Positions 17,909 through 27,653 are shown, counted from the stretch's first letter. The stretch is DNA of 64,000 nucleotides from Heliorestis convoluta (GCF_009649955.1 NZ_CP045875.1:1159501-1223500); one strand, 5' to 3'. Translations and numbers: made by a program. Notes: generated from the sequence alone by a model not told the origin.

Positions 17909-18757
17909 ATGGACAAATTCTGGCGCTGGGCAACCAACGAAGCCAGTGAAAAACCGATACGAACCCTGCACATGGAAGGCTATATTGCTGAAACCTCCTG
18001 GTTCGACGATGACATCACGCCCAAGCAATTTAAGACCGAACTATACGAAGGAGGTGATCCTTCTGATGACATCATAGTGAAGATTCACTCGCCCGGCGGT
18101 GATTGCTTTGCAGCTGCTCAAATCTACAACATGCTCAAAGAATACCCGGGACGAGTAAGCGTCCACGTCGATGGCCTCGCCGCCAGTGCCGCTTCTGTCA
18201 TCGCCATGGCCGGAGACGAAGTTTGCCTTTCACCTCTATCTGTTTTGATGATCCACAATCCTGCCATGTTCATCGCTGGTGAAGTATCTGATCTTGAAGC
18301 CGGCATCAACTTGTTAAGCGAAGTCAAAGAAAGCATCATCAACGCCTATCAACTGAAAACTGGACTTTCTCGAACCAAGATTTCTCACATGATGAATGCC
18401 GAAACATGGATGAGCGCCCACAAAGCCATCGAATTAAAGTTTGCCGACCGATTGCTCTATACACAAGAACCAACCGATGAAGTCTCCGGCGCTTTTATCT
18501 TTGACAAGCTAACCGTCACCAACGCACTGATCAACAAGTTGCCTGCTACGAAACGAAAGGAGCCTCATCAAAAAAGGCAAAATCATGAAGCTCTTGATAG
18601 AGACAGCTCTGACAGAACCACGCCTGAAAGAACGACTCGTGATAGAGATGATAGAGCCGCTCCCGATAAAGAAATCCCTGATAAGACCATCCCCATCATC
18701 CCCATCCCCATCGCTCAGCTGCACAAGCGGCTGGAACTGATCAAAAACTGGAGGTAA
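17909..18757 (+). CDS. ClpP-like head maturation protease
   Basis: The 282-residue protein shows the ClpP/crotonase fold: SPGGDCFAAAQIYNML (about 53-68), the catalytic Ser in VDGLAASAASVIAMAG (about 83-98) and the His in VLMIHNPAMF (about 110). It should process the capsid and its scaffold. The C-terminal 70 residues are highly charged, with repeated DRD, SDRTT and IPI stretches, and are probably a disordered scaffold-like tail. ATG 17909 follows AAAGGAGG. Confidence 0.93.
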   Translation: MDKFWRWATNEASEKPIRTLHMEGYIAETSWFDDDITPKQFKTELYEGGDPSDDIIVKIHSPGGDCFAAAQIYNMLKEYPGRVSVHVDGLAASAASVIAMAGDEVCLSPLSVLMIHNPAMFIAGEVSDLEAGINLLSEVKESIINAYQLKTGLSRTKISHMMNAETWMSAHKAIELKFADRLLYTQEPTDEVSGAFIFDKLTVTNALINKLPATKRKEPHQKRQNHEALDRDSSDRTTPERTTRDRDDRAAPDKEIPDKTIPIIPIPIAQLHKRLELIKNWR

Positions 18758-18761
18758 AACA

Positions 18762-19958
18762 ATGAGTCGAATGCAAGAACTAAGAGAAAAAAGAGCCAAA
18801 GTCTGGGATCAAGCCAAGAAGTTTTTAGACGAGCGCCGCCAAGAAAACGGCCTCATTTTTCCCGAAGACAACGCCACTTATGAAAAGATGGAGCAAGAAG
18901 TGGTTGACCTCGGCAAAGAAATCGAGCGCCTCGAGCGCCAAGAACGACTGGACCGCGAACTAGCCACCGCCACATCGCAAGCTTTATCTCATCGCCCCGA
19001 ACAAAGAGGAGCAGAAAAAACAGGTCGCGCCACAGAAAACTACAAAGAAGCCTTTTGGGGCGCCATGCGCAACAAAGTAAACCCTTCGGTGCAAAATGCG
19101 CTGCAGATCGGCCAAGATTCTGAAGGCGGCTATCTCGTACCCGATGAATACGAGCGCCAGTTAATTTCCGCTTTAGAAGAAGCAAACGTACTGCGCCAGC
19201 TCTGCCATGTCATCAGCACCAGCCACGGTGATCGCAAGATTCCTGTCGTAGCCAGCCAAGGCACGGCCGCTTGGATGGATGAAGCAGGGCCTTTTACCGA
19301 AAGCGACGACACTTTCAGCCAAGTGAGCCTTTCTGCCTACAAAGTCGGTACGATGCTCAAAGTCTCGGACGAACTTTTACAGGACGCCTTTTTTGACCTA
19401 GAAAACTACATTGCCGATGAGTTTGCCCGCCGAATCGGAGCGGCCGAAGAAGAAGCCTTTCTTTTAGGCAATGGCCAGAACAAACCGACAGGACTTTTAC
19501 ACAATACTGGCGGCGCCCCTATTGGCGTCAAAGCCGCCAGTGCTACAGCCATCACCATGGATGAGATCATCGATCTCTACCACAGCTTGCCTGCCCCCTA
19601 TCGCAAAAAAGCCACCTTCGTTCTCAATGACAGCACCATCAAAAAGATCCGCAAGCTCAAAGACGGACAAGGCCAGTACTTGTGGCAGCCATCGGTAACA
19701 GCCGGCACGCCAGACACCATCTTAAACCGCCCTGTCGTCACATCCCAGTTCATGCCCGAAGGCGGCGCCGGACAAAAAACGATCCTCTTTGGAGATTTCA
19801 GCTACTATTGGATTGCCGATCGCCAAGGCCGTACCTTTAAGCGTTTGAACGAACTCTATGCCGCCAACGGACAAGTCGGTTTCTTAGCTTGGCAGCGCTT
19901 AGACGGCAAACTGATCCTACCTGAAGCCATGGTAGCATTGCAGCAAAAGTCAGCCTAA
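18762..19958 (+). CDS. Major capsid protein, HK97 family
   Basis: The 398-residue protein has an N-terminal coiled coil (residues ~1-75, rich in E, R and K), the delta-domain usually removed by the protease, then the HK97 fold beginning around SEGGYLVPDEYERQ (about 124), with IPVVASQGTAAWMDEAG and the C-terminal VGFLAWQRLDGKLILPEA. It is the shell subunit. It lies 4 bases after the protease with GGAGG upstream. Confidence 0.96.
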   Translation: MSRMQELREKRAKVWDQAKKFLDERRQENGLIFPEDNATYEKMEQEVVDLGKEIERLERQERLDRELATATSQALSHRPEQRGAEKTGRATENYKEAFWGAMRNKVNPSVQNALQIGQDSEGGYLVPDEYERQLISALEEANVLRQLCHVISTSHGDRKIPVVASQGTAAWMDEAGPFTESDDTFSQVSLSAYKVGTMLKVSDELLQDAFFDLENYIADEFARRIGAAEEEAFLLGNGQNKPTGLLHNTGGAPIGVKAASATAITMDEIIDLYHSLPAPYRKKATFVLNDSTIKKIRKLKDGQGQYLWQPSVTAGTPDTILNRPVVTSQFMPEGGAGQKTILFGDFSYYWIADRQGRTFKRLNELYAANGQVGFLAWQRLDGKLILPEAMVALQQKSA

Positions 19959-19983
19959 AGGATTGAAGAAAAAAGGTGAGGCC

Positions 19984-20547
19984 ATGGACGTAATAACCCT
20001 TCAAGAGCATCAGCAACAGATTCTTACCTTAGATGAAGTTAAGATGCACTTGAGAGTTGAGTCGGATTTAGAAGATGCCTATATAGAAAGCCTGATCGCC
20101 TCGGCCATTGACTTTTGCGAAAACTTCACCAGACGAAGCCTCATCGAGCGGCACGTCCTTTTCATCGGTCACCACTTTCCCCAAGGGTCGATTCAATTGC
20201 CCCTTTTCCCTGTGCAAGAGATTGTAAAAATCACCTATCAGGATAGAAATGATGTAACCAAAGAACTGCCGGCCAGTGACTACAACAGCGCCTTGCTTTT
20301 AGAGCCACCGCTAATTGCACCGCGAAAACCCTGGCCGACAGACCTTTCTTTTTTGCCCGGCTCTTTGCGCATTGAAGCATTGGTAGGCTATAAAAAAGTG
20401 CCTCTTAGCATCAAGCAAGCCATACTCCTTCTTTGCGGCCACTTTTATGAAAACCGAGAAGTGATGCGCGATAACTATGTTCACGGCAGTGAGATTCCCT
20501 TTTCCGTATCGGCTCTGCTTTACCCCTATAAAGTCTTGAGGTGGTAG
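19984..20547 (+). CDS. Head-tail connector, gp6-like
   Basis: The 187-residue protein is assigned to ATG 19984, 8 bases after GGTGAG. LDEVKMHLRVESDLEDAYIE and ALVGYKKVPLSIKQAILLL are typical of phage gp6/gp15-like connector proteins that join the portal ring to the tail. The order connector, adaptor, gp10, tail completion, major tail is conserved in HK97-like siphophages. Confidence 0.88.
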   Translation: MDVITLQEHQQQILTLDEVKMHLRVESDLEDAYIESLIASAIDFCENFTRRSLIERHVLFIGHHFPQGSIQLPLFPVQEIVKITYQDRNDVTKELPASDYNSALLLEPPLIAPRKPWPTDLSFLPGSLRIEALVGYKKVPLSIKQAILLLCGHFYENREVMRDNYVHGSEIPFSVSALLYPYKVLRW

Positions 20548-20549
20548 CC

Positions 20550-20885
20550 TTGATCGGCCAACTAAAAGAGCGCATCACTTTCCAGAAAAAGATTCTATCC
20601 AAAACAACCAACGGCTTTGAAGTTGAATCGTGGCAAGATGTCTGCACCCTTTGGGCCGCTGTTTCGAACCTGCGAGGCCGTGAGTTTTTTGCCGCCGCTG
20701 CTGTGCAAGCCGAAAAGACGGTCAAGTTTACGATTCGCTATCAAAAAGATATCGATAGCTCCATGCGCATTCTCTTTCATGGAAAAGTCTACAACATCAC
20801 CGCCCTAGACAATATCAACTACGAGAACAAGTACATGGAGATCAAAGCCCGTGAGGTGATACAAGATGACCAGGGTAGAGCTTGA
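20550..20885 (+). CDS. Head closure/adaptor protein
   Basis: The protein of about 111 residues starts with LIGQLKERITFQKK and has SWQDVCTLWAAVSNLRGREF and a C-terminal beta-rich domain, matching SPP1 gp16-type head closure proteins. TTG 20550 lies 7-8 bases after GAGGTGG; GTG 20541 overlaps that site and is less likely. It overlaps the next gene by 20 bases. Confidence 0.82.
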   Translation: MIGQLKERITFQKKILSKTTNGFEVESWQDVCTLWAAVSNLRGREFFAAAAVQAEKTVKFTIRYQKDIDSSMRILFHGKVYNITALDNINYENKYMEIKAREVIQDDQGRA

Positions 20886-21237
20886 AGGAGTCAATGAACT
20901 GTTACGAGAGCTAGAGAAGCTAGGCCAAAAAGGCAGCCGCATCGAAAACAGCGCATTAAGAAAAGCAGGCGATAAAGTCCAAAGTGCCATCCAAGAAGAA
21001 GCGCCTACAAGAACAGGCACCTTAAAAAGAAGCATCAGACGCTCCAATGTAAGAACAGAAGGCACAGAAAAGTATGTAAAAGTAGACCCCGGCAAAGAAG
21101 GATGGTACGGCCGCTTCGTCGAGTTTGGCACTGTAAAAATGTCGGCCAATCCTTTTATGTCCAGGGGTTATGAAAAGTCTAAAAAAGAGGCCGCTCAAAC
21201 CATCGCTTCTGAAATGAGAAAAGGGCTGGGGTTATGA
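20866..21237 (+). CDS. HK97 gp10-like tail component
   Basis: The 123-residue protein contains LEGVNELLRELEKLGQKGSR, EEAPTRTGTLKRSI and GRFVEFGTVKMSANPFM, the diagnostic segments of HK97 gp10 family proteins, which act at the head-tail joining or tail completion step. ATG 20866 lies within the preceding gene after a GAGGTGATAC site. Confidence 0.92.
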   Translation: MTRVELEGVNELLRELEKLGQKGSRIENSALRKAGDKVQSAIQEEAPTRTGTLKRSIRRSNVRTEGTEKYVKVDPGKEGWYGRFVEFGTVKMSANPFMSRGYEKSKKEAAQTIASEMRKGLGL

Positions 21238-21577
21238 CGATCAACCAGGAAATATTATCAGCCTTTCAAGCCTCTCTGTGCCAGTCTCATTCCAGACCTA
21301 CAGCGGCAAAGCTGACACCTACATCACTTTTTTCACCTACTTAGACAAAGCAGAACAACATGCCGATGATCGAGAAGTTGCTACTGGCCATTATGTTCAA
21401 ATCGATATTTGGAGCAAAGGCGACTATACAGTCTTGGTGCAAGAAGTACAGCGTCAGATGGAAGAGGCAGGCTTTCAAAAGATCAGCTTCACGGACCTCT
21501 ATGAAAAAGACTTAAAAATCTACCACAAAGTGATGCGCTATGTAAAAGTAAAGGAGACATCCCTATGGCCCAAGTAG
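21234..21577 (+). pseudogene. Tail completion protein (DUF3168-like) with apparent frameshift
   Basis: ATG 21234 overlaps the previous stop and reads MTINQEILSAFQASL, then the frame turns into nonsense and stops. From about 21270 the -1 frame continues as VPVSFQTYSGKADTYITFFT to the stop at 21577. The two parts together give the length (about 114 residues) and pattern of tail completion proteins. No standard slippery heptamer is present at the junction, so a one-base indel or sequence error is more likely than programmed frameshifting. GTG 21278 could start the second part alone. Confidence 0.65.
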
Positions 21578-22137
21578 GACTGAAAGATTTACACTTTGCC
21601 CTTTTAATAGAAGATAGTCAGGGCAACCTCACTTATGAAGCGCCGGAACCTTTAATTGGCGCCATCAATGCTACCATCAACCCGACCGTCAACAGCCAAG
21701 AGCTTTATGCAGACGATCAACTCTGGGAGTCAGTCTCTGCTTTAGGAAAAATTGACGTAGAAATTGAAACAGCCGATCTGCCCTTACAAGCTCGCGCCAA
21801 AATAGGCGGCCACAACATTGAAAATGGCGTCTTAATCGAAAAAGCGAGCGACATAGCGCCTTATCTGGCCCTTGGTTTTAAGAGTCTAAAGTCCAACGGC
21901 GCCTACCGCTATCTCTGGCTCTTAAAAGGAACAGCCGAACCCATGGCTGAGGACTACTCCACCAAAGCCGATAGTATCGACCATAAAACACCGAAGTTAA
22001 AGCTCACTTTCATGCCTCGCGCCCATGATGGACAGTGGAAACATACAGCCGATGAAGACAACGACGATTTTACCGGCGCAGACACTTGGTTTGATAAAGT
22101 GCCAGGCGATATGTCAGAAGAGGGCAGTGGCTACTAA
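21565..22137 (+). CDS. Major tail protein, phi13-like
   Basis: The 190-residue protein (MAQVGLKDLHFALL, LIGAINATINPT, LYADDQLWES) matches phi13-type major tail tube proteins. It should polymerise into the tail tube around the tape measure protein. GGAG lies 7-9 bases before ATG 21565, overlapping the end of the previous gene. Confidence 0.9.
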   Translation: MAQVGLKDLHFALLIEDSQGNLTYEAPEPLIGAINATINPTVNSQELYADDQLWESVSALGKIDVEIETADLPLQARAKIGGHNIENGVLIEKASDIAPYLALGFKSLKSNGAYRYLWLLKGTAEPMAEDYSTKADSIDHKTPKLKLTFMPRAHDGQWKHTADEDNDDFTGADTWFDKVPGDMSEEGSGY

Positions 22138-22289
22138 GAGCGTTTTTGTAGAGGCACTTTATTGATTTTTAAGAGTCCTTTAATGCTCCTGAAGAGTTAC
22201 TTAAGCGTTTTTTAAGTGGCTTTCCCAAGAATTCTTTCTAAGGGTCTTTGTTATGAATCTTTTATAAGAATAGAGAGGTGGACTCATCT

Positions 22290-22589
22290 GTGAAGATAGA
22301 ATTAAAAATCGACGGCAAGAACCGAACCTTTATAGCCGACTTTATCAGCGCCCGCATGGTCCGGCGAACGATAGAGCTGTCCAAAAGCCTCAACTTTGAA
22401 GAGATCACAGCCGATGAGTTAGACATTTTGATCGACTATCTCGTTCAGCTTTTTGGCAACCAATTTACCATCGACGATGTTTACGACGGCCTGCCTTCAA
22501 AAGAACTGATTCCTACTTTGATGGGATGCATCCAAGAAGTAGTCGGTGAAATGGGGACAGTGACCCAAGGTGATCCAAAAAAGATCTAA
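22290..22589 (+). CDS. Tail assembly chaperone, G-type
   Basis: The 99-residue protein is assigned to GTG 22290 (reads MKIELKIDGKNRTFIADFIS when started there), because GAGGTGG lies at a good distance. Position and size fit the G protein of lambda-like G/GT chaperones that load the tape measure protein. Near its end, codons CCA AAA AAG contain the heptamer A-AAA-AAG at 22577-22583, which would shift ribosomes by -1 into the next frame. Confidence 0.85.
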   Translation: MKIELKIDGKNRTFIADFISARMVRRTIELSKSLNFEEITADELDILIDYLVQLFGNQFTIDDVYDGLPSKELIPTLMGCIQEVVGEMGTVTQGDPKKI

Positions 22590-22756
22590 AAGGGGCGCCC
22601 ATGGACCCCCAGGATTTTATGGATCAATTTTATCTATCTCTCTTAGAGCAAGGCTGGACATTACCTGAAATCGACCAAATGGACATTTTCTACTATCTCC
22701 AACTCTTAAAACGCAAGATGGAAAAGCCCCAAAGCTATATCGATGAAATTCTCTAG
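22583..22756 (+). CDS. T part of tail chaperone, reached by -1 frameshift
   Basis: After a -1 shift on A-AAA-AAG the frame continues through DLKGAPMDPQDFMDQFYLSL to the stop at 22754-22756, adding about 57 residues to the G part (total about 155). An internal ATG at 22601 could also start a free 51-residue protein. This is the conserved G/GT arrangement of long-tailed phages, placed just before the tape measure gene as expected. The frame relation was checked by codon counting. Confidence 0.8.
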   Translation, partial: DLKGAPMDPQDFMDQFYLSLLEQGWTLPEIDQMDIFYYLQLLKRKMEKPQSYIDEIL

Positions 22757-22801
22757 CACCTTCCAAAAGGTGTATTTTTTATGCCTCAAGGAGGTGGTGA
22801 G

Positions 22802-25324
22802 ATGTCCGACATCGGTAGCTTAACGGTACGGATTGGCTTAGACTCCATGGGCTTTCAAAACGGCATCAGCCTTCTAAACCGAGAAATGCGCAGAGTACAA
22901 GCCGAGTTTAAGCTGGCCAGTGCTCAGATGGGGAACCACGGTAGTGCGCTCGATAGACTGCGCCTACAATCACAGTCTTTGACGAAGCAAAAAGAAATCC
23001 AAAAACAAAGAGTATCTGTTTTAGAACAAGCCCATAGAAAAGCCGTTGAAACAAAAGGCAAAGACGCCAAAGCGACAGCGGAGTTAGAGATCAAGCTAAA
23101 CAACGCCAAAGCGAAACTCGTGCAGTTAGAGCAAGACGTAGCAAAAGTCAATCGAGAAATCGAGATTCAATCGTCGCAGTGGCACAAACTCGGCAAAAGC
23201 TTAGAGCCCGTAGGTAAGTCCATGGAAGATGTCGGCAAGAAGATGGAAAGTGTGGGGCAAGGCCTGACCACCAAAGTTACCTTACCCCTTGCCGGCATTG
23301 GCGCTGCCGCGATCAAGATCGGCTCAGACTTTCAAGCTGAGATGAGCAAAGTGCAGGCTATCTCCGGGGCCACCGGTGAAGATCTGGAAAAGCTGAGCAA
23401 CAAAGCAAAAGAGATGGGCTCTAGCACTAAGTTTAGCGCCAGTCAATCGGCAGAAGCCTTAAACTACATGGCCATGGCCGGTTGGGACACCAACCAAATG
23501 CTAGAAGGCCTCGATGGCGTCATGATGCTCGCCGCCGCCAGTGGAGAAAGCTTAGCTTCTGTATCTGACATATTAACCGATGCCCTCACCGCCTTTGGCA
23601 TGCAAGCGAGCGAAGCCGGCGAATTTGCTGACTTGCTAGCCAGTGCTTCCAGTAACGCCAACACCAACGTAGGCATGCTGGGTGAGTCTTTCAAATACGT
23701 CGCCCCGATTTTTGGTTCTTTAGGCTACTCTGCTGAAGACGCAGCCTTGGCTTTGGGGCTCATGGCCAATGCGGGGATTAAAGGCAGTCAATCGGGTACA
23801 TCTTTGCGCGGTGCCATCACTCGTTTGGGGAAACCAACAGCCGCTGCCGGAGCGCTACTTCGAGAGCTTGGTGTGTCTATGACCGATGCCCATGGCGAGT
23901 TGCTTCCTTTTAAAGGAGTAATGGATCAGCTCCGATCCTCTTTTGGCAACCTCTCTCAAGAACAGCAAGCTCAATACGCGGCCACCATTTTTGGTCAAGA
24001 AGCGATGAGCGGTATGCTCGCGATCATCAATGCTACCGAAGAGGACTATCAAAAACTGACCGACGCTACAAGAAACTACAATGGCGCTGCTGCCGAAATG
24101 GCAGAGATTATGCAAGACAACTTGCAAGGACAATTGACCATTCTCAAGTCTCAACTAGAAGGGGTGGCCATTGAGATTTTTGAAATCTTACTGCCTCATC
24201 TGATGCGACTCGTTTCGCTGTTGCAAAAAGTGGTAGCCTGGTTTGCCAACTTAAGCCCAGCTACCCAAGAGATCATCGTCAAAATAGCTCTTCTAGTGGC
24301 TGCTTTAGGACCAGCTTTGATTATCGGCGGCAAGATCGTCGCTTCAGCCGGCGCCGTTATCAGCGCTTTTAGTAAAATTTCTATTGCCTTAGCGGGAAAA
24401 ACAACGGCCATCGCAGGCGCTTCTGCCGCTGCCAGCGCTCTAATAGCCATCAAAGGTTTCTTAGCCGCCGCTTTTACAGCTTTAACAGGACCTATCGGAA
24501 TTGCTATCGCTGCTTTTATAGCTATCACCGCCGTTGGCATCACCCTTTGGAAGAACTGGGATACCATCCAAGAAAAAGCCGCTGCTCTCGGTGAAGCCAT
24601 TGCTTTGCGCTGGGAGATGATGCGCGACTTTACGGCACAAACATTTGGCCATATCAATAGTACCATAGCTTCAACCTGGGAGAGCGTCAGTACGAGAACG
24701 ACAGAGCTGTGGAATGGGCTGCAAAACAGCACTACAACCGCTTGGAGCCAGATCCAAGGAACGATTGAAGCCAACGGTGGCGGGATTCGAGGCGTCTTAC
24801 TAACCTATACCCAAGCTTACCAAAGCCTCTGGAGAGAAGCCCTCTCTATGATGGATCGTCTAACAAGCGGAACATTCTCTGCCATTGCCAATCATGTAAG
24901 CCATGCTTTTACGCGCATTAGAAGTTCCATTCACGATGGCATCGATAGCATTCGCCAGTGGAACGCCACAACAGTACGCGAGAAAGTGTTCAGCGTTACG
25001 GAACGAGTCCGACAAGTCTTCACCGGCGGAGCCCAATCAGGCGCAGTAGCTCGCAACTATAGCGGTACGAGCTTTTTCCAAGGCGGCTGGACCATGGTGG
25101 GAGAGCTGGGGCCAGAACTGGTGCAACTGCCACGAGGATCGAAAATCTACTATGACCAGCAAACGAAGCAAATGCTTGATCAAGGTTCATCTCACTCCGG
25201 TGGTTCTGGCTTCAACATAACAATTGAGCAGTTTATCAACAACTCAAGCCAAGACATTGAGCGACTGGCTTATGAACTGGAGTTTTATCGCCAGAGAATT
25301 GCGCTAGGAAGGGGGCGGAGGTAA
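22802..25324 (+). CDS. Tail tape measure protein
   Basis: The 840-residue protein starts at ATG 22802 behind AAGGAGGTGG. An N-terminal coiled coil (about 15-140) is followed by the TP901-type core (SALNYMAMAGWDTNQMLEGL, about 225-245), hydrophobic segments around 500-590, and a C-terminal domain. It sets tail length and may form the membrane channel during DNA injection. A tail of about 840 residues suggests a flexible tail of common siphophage length. Confidence 0.95.
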   Translation: MSDIGSLTVRIGLDSMGFQNGISLLNREMRRVQAEFKLASAQMGNHGSALDRLRLQSQSLTKQKEIQKQRVSVLEQAHRKAVETKGKDAKATAELEIKLNNAKAKLVQLEQDVAKVNREIEIQSSQWHKLGKSLEPVGKSMEDVGKKMESVGQGLTTKVTLPLAGIGAAAIKIGSDFQAEMSKVQAISGATGEDLEKLSNKAKEMGSSTKFSASQSAEALNYMAMAGWDTNQMLEGLDGVMMLAAASGESLASVSDILTDALTAFGMQASEAGEFADLLASASSNANTNVGMLGESFKYVAPIFGSLGYSAEDAALALGLMANAGIKGSQSGTSLRGAITRLGKPTAAAGALLRELGVSMTDAHGELLPFKGVMDQLRSSFGNLSQEQQAQYAATIFGQEAMSGMLAIINATEEDYQKLTDATRNYNGAAAEMAEIMQDNLQGQLTILKSQLEGVAIEIFEILLPHLMRLVSLLQKVVAWFANLSPATQEIIVKIALLVAALGPALIIGGKIVASAGAVISAFSKISIALAGKTTAIAGASAAASALIAIKGFLAAAFTALTGPIGIAIAAFIAITAVGITLWKNWDTIQEKAAALGEAIALRWEMMRDFTAQTFGHINSTIASTWESVSTRTTELWNGLQNSTTTAWSQIQGTIEANGGGIRGVLLTYTQAYQSLWREALSMMDRLTSGTFSAIANHVSHAFTRIRSSIHDGIDSIRQWNATTVREKVFSVTERVRQVFTGGAQSGAVARNYSGTSFFQGGWTMVGELGPELVQLPRGSKIYYDQQTKQMLDQGSSHSGGSGFNITIEQFINNSSQDIERLAYELEFYRQRIALGRGRR

Positions 25325-26031
25325 TGTTGAGTTTTACTTTTGACGGCAAAGAAAGTTATAAAGACTTTGGACTAGTCATTGTCAAAAGACCGACTTTGCC
25401 ATCGCCAAAAAGAAGAGTGCACTTCATGGACATTCCAGGGCGCCACTCTGCTGTGCGCTACGATGAAAAGACCTACGAAGACATCACCGTCCTGGTCGAA
25501 TGCGCTTTGCTAGCTAGAAAGAATCTTGTCAACCGCCTCGACGCCATCAAAGGCTGGCTCTTTGCAGCCGGCGAAAGCGATCTTATCTTTTCTTTTCAAG
25601 ATGATAAAAAATATCGAGCCCAAGTAGTCAATGCCATCGACTTCACACAAGTCTATCGATACGCTTCTACCTTTCCCATACTTTTTCATTGCCGCCCTTT
25701 CAAATACGCACTTGTAAACAATATGATTACAATTACAGCAAGTGGTCAAGATGTTTACAATCCCGGTACCGTAGAGAGCGAGCCGGTGCTGACCATTTTT
25801 GGCCAAGGCAATGTGACAGTGACCATCAACGGGGAGAGAATCGAGCTTTTTGATGTGAATGGCAAAATCATTGTCAACGCAGAACTCAAAGATTGCTATG
25901 ACGATGCGCTTCAAAACCGCAACAACCAGATGGCCGGCAATTTTCCGATTCTGAAGCGAGGCGACAACCACATTACTTGGACAGGCAACGTTCAAAAAAT
26001 AGAGCTTCTCCCGAACTGGCGGTGGCTCTAA
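25324..26031 (+). CDS. Distal tail protein (Dit)
   Basis: The 235-residue protein starts with LSFTFDGKESYKDFGLVIVK and has PGRHSAVRYDEKTYEDITV and FPILFHCRPFKYAL, the Dit/siphovirus tail component pattern. Dit forms the hub at the tail tip below the tape measure protein. It overlaps the tape measure stop and is followed by the Tal-like gene (TAATG overlap). Confidence 0.9.
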   Translation: MLSFTFDGKESYKDFGLVIVKRPTLPSPKRRVHFMDIPGRHSAVRYDEKTYEDITVLVECALLARKNLVNRLDAIKGWLFAAGESDLIFSFQDDKKYRAQVVNAIDFTQVYRYASTFPILFHCRPFKYALVNNMITITASGQDVYNPGTVESEPVLTIFGQGNVTVTINGERIELFDVNGKIIVNAELKDCYDDALQNRNNQMAGNFPILKRGDNHITWTGNVQKIELLPNWRWL

Positions 26032-27653
26032 TGATCCTTGTCTATGACAAAAAGGAAAGCAACTTTTCTAGAAACGGCTTAGCTGTGTTACAAGAATGCG
26101 AAAGCTGCACCATCATGGAAAAGCTAAATGGCCTCTATGAATTGAATCTTGCCTATCCTCTGCACTTGAAAAAAGCGGCTTACTTACAACCCTTTAATAT
26201 CATCAAAGCAGAAGGCCAGCTTTTTCGCCTGTACCACGTAGAAAAAGACAGCCGCAGAAATCTTCTTTATGCCAAAGGGCGCCATATCTTTTACGATCTG
26301 GCCCATTTTTTTATTGAAGACAAAAGAGCCGTTGATAAAACTTGTCTAGAAGTAATGAACATGGTGTTGCAAGAGACGGGTCTTTCTGGTTTGTATCAAA
26401 TTGATAGTGATATTAGTGACAAGCAGACGCAGTATGTAATCCAAAAAAATGGGGCAGAAGCATTTTTCCTCATCGTTAACCGCTGGCGTGGCGAGCTTTA
26501 TCGAGATAACTTTTCCATCACCATCAAAAAGCCTCAGCCTAATAACAAGGGCGTGACAGTGCAGTACGGTAAAAACGTTCTCGGCATCACAGAAAAAATT
26601 AGCGCTGATGAAGTGGTCACCGCTCTTTACCCTGTCGGAGCTAGGGGCTTAACTTTGCCTGAAAAATATGTCACCGCTGCGTTAATTGGCAACACCACTC
26701 TAAGTGGCGGCACTGCTTCAAGTGAAACCAACACGCCTAGTGGCGGTACTATGCCAAGTGACAGCACCACATCAAATGACACAACTATGTCAAGCGGCAG
26801 TACTACAACAGGTCAAACCGCTATCACAAATGACACCACTACGCCAAGTTACAGCACTACGTCAATGAACCCTGACGACTATCCTAGCTTCCCACTGATC
26901 AAGAAAGTAGAATTTCTCGACGCAGAAGATGAGGAAACCTTGAGGCAAGAAGCGCTAGACTATCTAGCCAAGCACAGCACCTTTAGCGTCAACTATCAAA
27001 TCGATTTCATTCAACTTGCCCAAACAGCAGAATATGAAAATTACCAATCGCTCTTACAAGTCAAAGTAGGAGACACCGTTACAGTCAAGCACAAGCTTTT
27101 AGGCTTAGATTTTACGATCAAAGTGATCGCCCTAGAGAAAGATTTGCTGAGCGCCCAAAACAGCAAAGTGGAGCTGGGCGAGCCTCTTTATACCTTGGAT
27201 CAATACATCGAAGAGTTCAAAGAAAATGTGCACCACTCTTTTGAGAAGGTCGATTATTCTTTTGAGAGGGTGGATCATTCTTTTGAAGCAGTGAATCATT
27301 CTGTAGGGGGCATCCAAGAACAGATTGAGCAACTAGGCAAATCTTCTACCATCGTCAAAAGCTTGACCATGGATAGCCACTTTTTTTACGTGACCTATGC
27401 AGTAGAAAAAGGCGATGTTCGTCAATTTAGTGCCAAGTACAGCTACAGCACTGACGGCAGTGGACAGATTACCAGCATCACCTTGGATGAGATTTTTACA
27501 GAGTTTTTGCTAAAAGAAGTATCCACTCTGCTCGTCGAGACTGAGACTTTTGAAGTCACTTATGTGGATGGCACTATGGCGACTTACAATTATTCAACCG
27601 ATAGCACCGGTCGCATTACAGGGATTGAAAAAGTGGAGGGGGAGACGCCATGA
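26031..27653 (+). CDS. Tail-associated lysin-like (Tal) hub protein
   Basis: The 540-residue protein starts at ATG 26031. Its N-terminal ~220 residues match phage minor structural/prophage endopeptidase tail proteins (FNIIKAEGQLFRLYHVEKD, VVTALYPVGARGLTLPEKYV). A Ser/Thr/Gly-rich low-complexity insert of about 58 residues (26692-26866) follows, then a second domain, and then short 7-residue repeats (HSFEKVD, YSFERVD, HSFEAVN; about 27232-27305) likely to form a trimeric coiled coil. The insert is unusual for this family. Confidence 0.8.
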   Translation: MILVYDKKESNFSRNGLAVLQECESCTIMEKLNGLYELNLAYPLHLKKAAYLQPFNIIKAEGQLFRLYHVEKDSRRNLLYAKGRHIFYDLAHFFIEDKRAVDKTCLEVMNMVLQETGLSGLYQIDSDISDKQTQYVIQKNGAEAFFLIVNRWRGELYRDNFSITIKKPQPNNKGVTVQYGKNVLGITEKISADEVVTALYPVGARGLTLPEKYVTAALIGNTTLSGGTASSETNTPSGGTMPSDSTTSNDTTMSSGSTTTGQTAITNDTTTPSYSTTSMNPDDYPSFPLIKKVEFLDAEDEETLRQEALDYLAKHSTFSVNYQIDFIQLAQTAEYENYQSLLQVKVGDTVTVKHKLLGLDFTIKVIALEKDLLSAQNSKVELGEPLYTLDQYIEEFKENVHHSFEKVDYSFERVDHSFEAVNHSVGGIQEQIEQLGKSSTIVKSLTMDSHFFYVTYAVEKGDVRQFSAKYSYSTDGSGQITSITLDEIFTEFLLKEVSTLLVETETFEVTYVDGTMATYNYSTDSTGRITGIEKVEGETP

